From assembly GCA_022777455.1 (NCBI GenBank), contig JALFGI010000066.1, positions 1-9,058 on the forward strand: a stretch of 9,058 bases of DNA. Direction: 5' to 3'. Both the position numbers and the translations under genes were made by a program. The notes under the pieces were generated by a model. It saw nothing but the letters and a program-made list of their open reading frames with translations, ran no database searches and had not been told where the DNA came from. Below, one piece after another: positions 5,374-9,058 of this stretch. Positions within the stretch are counted from its first letter, which is position 1. Every line of letters begins with the position of its first letter. This DNA comes from Clostridiales bacterium. GTDB taxonomy: Bacteria > Bacillota_A > Clostridia > Oscillospirales > Oscillospiraceae.

Positions 5374-6501
5374 TTACAGCAAAAACAGCTGGAGCACCAC
5401 CACGATGGCGAAGAAGCACAGGGAGATCTTTTCAAAACAGATCATAAACGCCTTGCCCTGGCCGGGATACTCCCGGGTGTACAGGCGCAGGTTGATCACC
5501 GAGGCCAGAGAGCCGATGACGGTCACCAGGCCCGCGGTATCCAGGCCATAGATCAGGGCCCGCAGGTCTGCCGTAAAGGGCCACAGGACGATGGAGGCGG
5601 GGACGTTGGAAATGATCTGGCTGATGCCGATGCTCCACCAGTATTCGTTGCCCCGGACGGCGCGCTCCAGGAAGCCGGCAATGCGCTGGTTGGCGGCGAT
5701 GGAGGAAGAAAACACGAAGAAACACAGGAAGGTCAGCAGCAGCACATAGTCCACCCGGCGGAAGACCTTGGGGTCCACTGCCAGCAGCACCAGGGTGACC
5801 AGCAGGGTGACGTAAGGCCAGTAGGGGGTGCGGGTGACGATGCACAGCAGCACTGCCGCAAAGAGGGCAAGGTAGGTCAGCCGCCGCAGCTTTCCTTCCG
5901 GCTGCCACTGCGCGCCCCGGTAGTCTGTGCACCCGGCCTTCTGGCCCAGGTCCTTCCGGTACAGAAACACCAGGAACAAGCTGATGAGCACCATGGAACC
6001 CAGCCACAGGGGCAGCATCATTTTCAGAAAAGCCCCGGTGCTGATGCCGCTGCCGGAGAAAAGGTACAGGTTCTGGGGGCTGCCAAAGGGTGTGAGCAGG
6101 CTGCCCCGCACAGCGGCAATGTTCTCCATGGTCAGGATGGGCAGGATGTAACCCGTCTTCCCCTTTTCCCGGAACAGGAGGATGGTCAGGGGCACAAAGA
6201 TGATGAGGGACACGTCATTGGTGACGAACATGCTGGAGAAGAACACCCCGAACACCAGGAAAAAGCTCAGCCCCAACATGGTGGAAAATTTCTCCGTCAG
6301 CCGCAGGACAGGCAGGAAAAGATTTTCATGCTTGAAGCCGTCCAGCACGCTGAGCAGCATAAACAGGGTGGCCAGGGTTTTCCAGTCGATGGCCTTTACC
6401 AGGTCGGCGCTGGGAGGGGTAATCACCAGTGACACCAGCGCCGCCGCAACGCTCACTACCAGCATTGCTTCTTTTTTCAGAAAGGAAATGACTGTTTTCA
6501 T
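5374..6501 (-). CDS. SLC13 / ArsB-NhaD superfamily permease
   Basis: 375-residue integral membrane protein of the ion transporter superfamily that includes SLC13 dicarboxylate, citrate, arsenite (ArsB) and NhaD carriers. About ten hydrophobic segments are visible, roughly at 12-28, 41-55, 73-92, 97-110, 155-181, 206-223, 229-242, 251-269, 290-309, 323-340 and 352-375. The two pseudo-symmetric signature loops are present: FVTNDVSLIIFVPL (92-105) with LLTPFGSPQNLYL (135-147), and SQIISNVPASIVLWPF (294-309). The substrate cannot be told from sequence; a carboxylate or other anion is likely. AGAGGA lies before the ATG. It is 55 bases downstream of the epimerase gene on the same strand and may share its transcript. 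No clear terminator follows. Confidence 0.85.
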   Translation of the reverse strand: MKTVISFLKKEAMLVVSVAAALVSLVITPPSADLVKAIDWKTLATLFMLLSVLDGFKHENLFLPVLRLTEKFSTMLGLSFFLVFGVFFSSMFVTNDVSLIIFVPLTILLFREKGKTGYILPILTMENIAAVRGSLLTPFGSPQNLYLFSGSGISTGAFLKMMLPLWLGSMVLISLFLVFLYRKDLGQKAGCTDYRGAQWQPEGKLRRLTYLALFAAVLLCIVTRTPYWPYVTLLVTLVLLAVDPKVFRRVDYVLLLTFLCFFVFSSSIAANQRIAGFLERAVRGNEYWWSIGISQIISNVPASIVLWPFTADLRALIYGLDTAGLVTVIGSLASVINLRLYTREYPGQGKAFMICFEKISLCFFAIVVVLQLFLL

Positions 6502-6526
6502 AGAATCCTCTTTTTGACACAGATGA

Positions 6527-6547
6527 CGGGAGGCAAAATGCCTCCCG
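6527..6547 (-). other. Hairpin between the epimerase and permease genes
   Basis: Perfect 9-base-pair stem CGGGAGGCA/TGCCTCCCG with loop AAA, 9 bases after the epimerase stop. No T run follows on the minus strand, so it is more likely a weak terminator, an RNA-stabilising 3' structure or a relic of the GGGAGGC hairpin repeats than a full terminator. Confidence 0.5.
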
Positions 6548-6556
6548 CGGGGTGGA

Positions 6557-7444
6557 TTATCTGGCGAACCGGGTTTTCAGGGTGGTGCTCCAGCTTTCGC
6601 CGGGGGCCAGGATGGCGGCGGCGGGCTTTTTCAGCCAGTCGGTGCTGCCCTTTTCCGGGCTGGGCAGGCTGTGCCAGGGCTCGATGCACACAAATTTCGG
6701 GGTGCCGGGCTTGCTCCAGATCAGGGTATAGGGGAAGTCGGCAATGTCGCAGATCACGGCCCGGCCGGTGTCCTTTTCGTACAGGCCCAGGGTTTTGGAG
6801 CCCAGGTTGGTCATGCAGTGGCTGTCCACCTCGAAGAGCTTTTCGTCCACGGGGATGCAGTCGATGTTGCTGCCTAAGTAGTAGCACTTGCCCCGGAGCA
6901 GACCCTCGGGCTGGCAGCTCAGGCACAGGGGGGACTCCATCCGGTCGAAGCGGAGCTCGTAGTCGGCAGCGGTGTGGTTTTCGTCAAAGGGAATGGCGAA
7001 GGCGGGGTGGTAGCCGATGCCGAAGGGCAGAATCTCCCGGTCGGTGTTCTCCACGGTGAGGGTGTGGTGCAGGGTGTCGCCGTCCAGGGTGAAGGTAGAG
7101 ATCAGGCGGAAGTCATAGGGGAAATGGGCCAGGGTCTCCGGGTTGCTGTGCAGCTCCAGCACCAGGGTATTGGCGGTCTGCTTTACCAGGTCGTGTTCCA
7201 TCAGCCGGGCAAAGCCGTGCTGGGTGGATTCATAATCCTTCCCCTTGGCGTGGATGGTACCCTTCACCACCTTGCCGGTGTGGGGGAACAGGATGGGCGC
7301 ATGGTAGCCCCAGACGCTGGTGTCCGCCTGCCACATGTGCTCCACGCCGTCGCTCTTGCGCACGACGCTCTTCACCTGGGCACCCCAGGTGGTCACAGTG
7401 ACCCGCAGGTACTCGTTTTCAATGATGTACTCTTCAAAATCCAT
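6557..7444 (-). CDS. Aldose 1-epimerase family protein, LacX-like
   Basis: 295-residue galactose-mutarotase-fold protein, predicted to interconvert alpha and beta anomers of a sugar or sugar phosphate in the cytoplasm. HGFAR (76-80, His76) and GYHPAF (144-149, His146) supply the two expected histidines, and CIEPWHSLPS (253-262, Glu255) the catalytic glutamate; HGFAR with EPWHS is the pattern of the LacX/YphB branch rather than classical GalM. The length is normal for LacX. The start is supported by GGGAGG 7 bases upstream. It lies between repeat copy 4 and the permease gene, with which it may be cotranscribed. No other sugar genes are nearby, so the true substrate stays open. Confidence 0.9.
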   Translation of the reverse strand: MDFEEYIIENEYLRVTVTTWGAQVKSVVRKSDGVEHMWQADTSVWGYHAPILFPHTGKVVKGTIHAKGKDYESTQHGFARLMEHDLVKQTANTLVLELHSNPETLAHFPYDFRLISTFTLDGDTLHHTLTVENTDREILPFGIGYHPAFAIPFDENHTAADYELRFDRMESPLCLSCQPEGLLRGKCYYLGSNIDCIPVDEKLFEVDSHCMTNLGSKTLGLYEKDTGRAVICDIADFPYTLIWSKPGTPKFVCIEPWHSLPSPEKGSTDWLKKPAAAILAPGESWSTTLKTRFAR

Positions 7445-7485
7445 AATATTGCCTCCCTGTTTTTTTATGTAATCAATAAAGCGTT

Positions 7486-7690
7486 AATTTGAAATTTGGC
7501 GGGATGCCCCTTGGCTCCCCCTCTGGGGGAGCTGGCTGCCCCTGTTGGGGCAGACTGAGAGGGCAGTATGGCTTGATTTCGGTTGCCATGATCTTACTAC
7601 GGTACCCTCTCAGTCAGCCTGTTCGGCTGCCAGCTCTCCCAAAGGGAGAGCCAAGGGGTGCTGCCGTATCTGCCCGCTAAATAACAATTT
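7486..7690 (-). repeat. Palindromic multi-hairpin element, copy 4
   Basis: A 205-base copy in the same orientation as copy 2. Its ends are slightly decayed: AATTTGAAATTTGGCG (7486-7501) and CGCTAAATAACAATTT (7675-7690). All internal hairpins are intact: GCTCCCCC/GGGGGAGC, CTGCCCC/GGGGCAG, CTGAGAGGG with CCCTCTCAG, CAGCC/GGCTG and GCTCTCCC/GGGAGAGC. Its centre closely resembles that of copy 5 (shared GTAAGAT.ATG and GCCATACTG when both are read in the same sense). It begins 10 bases after the uppP stop, where a terminator would be expected. Confidence 0.85.
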
Positions 7691-7699
7691 GCGGAGTCC

Positions 7700-8530
7700 T
7701 TATGATGCGAACATCAGAAAATACCCCAGCACGGCAATGCCCAGGAGGATGCGGTACACGCCGAAGGCGGAGAAGGAATGGCGGCGGACATAGGACATGA
7801 GGCCCTTGATGACCAGTAAGCTCACAATGTAGGAAACGGTGCAGCCCACCAGCAGGATCAGCAGGTCCATGGCGGTGAAGCCCACCCCGGACAGGAAGAA
7901 TTTCAGCAGCTTGATGGCGCTGGCTCCCAGCATGGTGGGAATGGCCATGAAGAAGCTGAACTCCGCCGCCGCCCCACGGCTGACACCCACCAGAATTCCC
8001 CCCAGAATGGTGGAACCGGAACGGGAGGTGCCGGGAATCAGGCTCAGGCACTGGCTCAGTCCGATGATCAGGGCGGTGCTCAGGCCGATGTCGTGGACGT
8101 CGCTGACCCTGGGCTCCTTGCCCTCGTTGCGCCGCTCCACCAGGATGAAGGCCACACCGTAGACGATCAGGGCGATGGACACCACGGTGGCGTTGTGCAG
8201 GTGCTCATCCATCCAGTCGTCGAACAGCACGCCCACCACGCCGGAAGGGATGATGGCGGCGATGACCTTGAACCACAGATTCCAGGTTTGTTTCTTCTGG
8301 ATTTGGTTTTTGTGACCATCGAAGGGGTTCAGCTTCCGGAAAAACAGGGCGCACACCGCCAGAATGGCGCCCAGCTGAATCACCACGTCGAACATGCTCT
8401 GGAATTCTTTGGACACGTTCAGGTTCACAAATTCATTCAGCAAAATCAGGTGCCCCGTGGAGGAAACGGGCAGCCATTCGGTGATGCCCTCCACGATGCC
8501 AAAGAGCATCGCCTTTAGAATTTCAATCAT
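7700..8530 (-). CDS. uppP: Undecaprenyl-diphosphate phosphatase UppP (BacA)
   Basis: 276-residue polytopic membrane enzyme that removes a phosphate from undecaprenyl diphosphate so the lipid can again carry peptidoglycan precursors; extra copies give bacitracin resistance in other bacteria. The two family signatures are complete: EGITEWLPVSSTGHLIL (14-30) and PGTSRSGSTILGG (166-178), including Arg170. About eight hydrophobic segments are visible. The Met at 8530 was chosen because AAAGGAGGA stands just upstream and MIEILKAMLFGIVEGITE is the usual beginning; an in-frame Met 17 codons earlier has no family support. The gene is framed by repeat copies 4 and 5 in opposite orientations. I found no strong promoter in 8531-8605; only weak candidates lie there. 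Confidence 0.96.
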   Translation of the reverse strand: MIEILKAMLFGIVEGITEWLPVSSTGHLILLNEFVNLNVSKEFQSMFDVVIQLGAILAVCALFFRKLNPFDGHKNQIQKKQTWNLWFKVIAAIIPSGVVGVLFDDWMDEHLHNATVVSIALIVYGVAFILVERRNEGKEPRVSDVHDIGLSTALIIGLSQCLSLIPGTSRSGSTILGGILVGVSRGAAAEFSFFMAIPTMLGASAIKLLKFFLSGVGFTAMDLLILLVGCTVSYIVSLLVIKGLMSYVRRHSFSAFGVYRILLGIAVLGYFLMFAS

Positions 8531-8581
8531 GAAAAATCCTCCTTTGGCGGAAGTGTATTGATTGCACAATCCCCCGACCAA

Positions 8582-8842
8582 ACTGTAGTAGTTTGTAACT
8601 CTTAAAAATTGTAATTTGGCACGCTGGCGCGGCAGCGCCCCTTGGCTCTCCCTTTGGGAGAGCTGTCAGCCGAACAGGCTGACTGAGAGGGTACCGCAGT
8701 AAGATAATGACAGCAGAAATCCGCCATACTGGCCCTCTCAGTCTGCCCCTCGCGGGGCAGCCAGCTCCCCCAGAGGGGGAGCCAAGGGGTGCGTCAGTTC
8801 CGGTACGCCATATTACAATTATGTGTTAAAGACTACTACAGT
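8582..8842 (+). repeat. Palindromic multi-hairpin element, copy 5, with extended terminal repeats
   Basis: The core element (8606-8822) has the usual ends AAATTGTAATTTGGC and GCCATATTACAATTAT and all hairpins, in the orientation of copy 1. Here the inverted repeat extends outwards: ACTGTAGTAG then TAACTCTTAAAAATTG on the left (8582-8611), and CAATTATGTGTTAAAG then CTACTACAGT on the right (to 8842). The full unit is therefore about 261 bases. These outer ends also occur on the AT-rich element at 5109-5336. It sits between the small Cys-rich gene and uppP. Confidence 0.83.
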
Positions 8843-8853
8843 GGGGGCAGGAA

Positions 8854-9027
8854 TTATTTTGAACAGGCGTTGGAAATTTGCTGGGCCACGGTGCAGTTGG
8901 GTTCGTAGATGCAGCTGCCGTAGCAGCAGTCGCATTCGGTGAGCTCGCCGTTTTGGAGCTCGATGGTGACCATCCGGCTCTGGTCCAGCTGACGGCAGTA
9001 GCCGGTGAAAATCAGTTCTTCTTCCAT
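8854..9027 (-). CDS. Small Cys-rich protein of unknown function
   Basis: 57-residue protein beginning MEEELIFTGYCRQLDQSRMV. Seven cysteines lie at residues 11, 32, 34, 35, 39, 45 and 55, most in ECDCCYGSCIYEPNC, which suggests a metal-binding or disulfide-rich fold. No signal peptide or membrane segment is present. I do not recognise a named family, although short proteins of this look occur in related gut Clostridia. Support for a real gene: a GGAAGGG ribosome site 6 bases before the ATG, GC-rich codon use like its neighbours, and a start 3 bases after the stop of a preceding frame. The stop lies 12 bases before the outer end of repeat copy 5. Confidence 0.7.
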   Translation of the reverse strand: MEEELIFTGYCRQLDQSRMVTIELQNGELTECDCCYGSCIYEPNCTVAQQISNACSK

Positions 9028-9030
9028 ATG

Positions 9031-9058
9031 TTACCCTTCCACGGCGCAGTAGCCCCGG
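9031..9058 (-). CDS. 3' end of an upstream gene, cut by the window edge
   Basis: The last eight codons of a minus-strand frame (RGYCAVEG, then TAA at 9031-9033) can be read here. The ribosome site of the Cys-rich gene lies inside these codons and its ATG follows the stop by 3 bases, an arrangement typical of coupled genes. Too little is visible to identify the product, and an intergenic stretch is still possible. Confidence 0.35.

Noticed and set aside
5140..6432. A 430-residue plus-strand open frame opposite the permease
   Set aside because: The product is Gln-, His- and Gly-rich without a domain, begins inside the AT-rich repeat, and mirrors a conserved membrane protein on the other strand.
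6527..6547. Full rho-independent terminator between the epimerase and permease genes
   Set aside because: The stem is perfect but no T run follows on the minus strand, so it is listed only as a hairpin.
7486..7690. tRNA or tRNA-like cloverleaf in the multi-hairpin repeats
   Set aside because: The shape is suggestive, but there is no CCA-type acceptor, TTC-containing T arm or anticodon arm of the right size, and hairpin loops are only 3-4 bases.
8560..8571. Perfect palindrome GATTGCACAATC upstream of uppP as an operator
   Set aside because: It is a single short palindrome without a convincing promoter beside it; chance is a sufficient explanation.
1..9058. CRISPR array made of the repeated palindromes
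   Set aside because: Copies are about 200 bases long, separated by whole genes and in mixed orientation; there are no regular short spacers and no cas genes.

Overview
The window looks like chromosomal DNA of a GC-rich Clostridia member, most likely a gut Oscillospirales/Ruminococcaceae-type bacterium. This rests on strong AGGAGG-type ribosome sites, Firmicute-style families (LacX-like epimerase, HPr-like protein, an aldolase-tail VOC domain) and many palindromic repeats of a kind I associate with such genomes. The species cannot be named from the sequence alone. Most genes lie on the minus strand and are housekeeping genes.

Layout, left to right. A palindromic repeat (copy 1) abuts the 3' end of queH (epoxyqueuosine reductase, minus). 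queH lies downstream of mtaB (tRNA ms2t6A37 methylthiotransferase, minus), with a second, hairpin-ended repeat between them; both genes modify the tRNA anticodon loop. mtaB is divergent from a small HPr-like gene (plus), and the two promoters appear to face each other and overlap. After the terminator of the HPr-like gene come palindromic repeat copy 2 and then the compact rpsF-ssb-rpsR operon (minus), with a near-consensus promoter, a structured leader and a strong terminator. Next are a plus-strand promoter, repeat copy 3 and a stand-alone VOC protein gene with its own terminator. A solo hairpin module and an AT-rich inverted-repeat element follow. Then come an SLC13/ArsB-NhaD-type permease and a LacX-like aldose 1-epimerase (both minus), repeat copy 4, uppP (undecaprenyl-diphosphate phosphatase, minus), repeat copy 5, a 57-residue Cys-rich protein gene, and the last codons of a further minus-strand gene cut by the window edge.

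The most notable content is between the genes. Five copies of one GC-rich, multi-hairpin palindromic element, about 200 bp each and in both orientations, lie within 9 kb. Two other inverted-repeat elements (755-905 and 5109-5336) share terminal sequence (ACTGTAG..., with TTAAAAATTG where present) with the extended ends of copy 5. This suggests a modular family of non-autonomous elements with common ends and different interiors. They sit directly at gene 3' ends: one supplies the stop codon of mtaB, another touches the queH stop, and a third starts 10 bases after uppP. No transposase, CRISPR array, rRNA or tRNA gene was seen.
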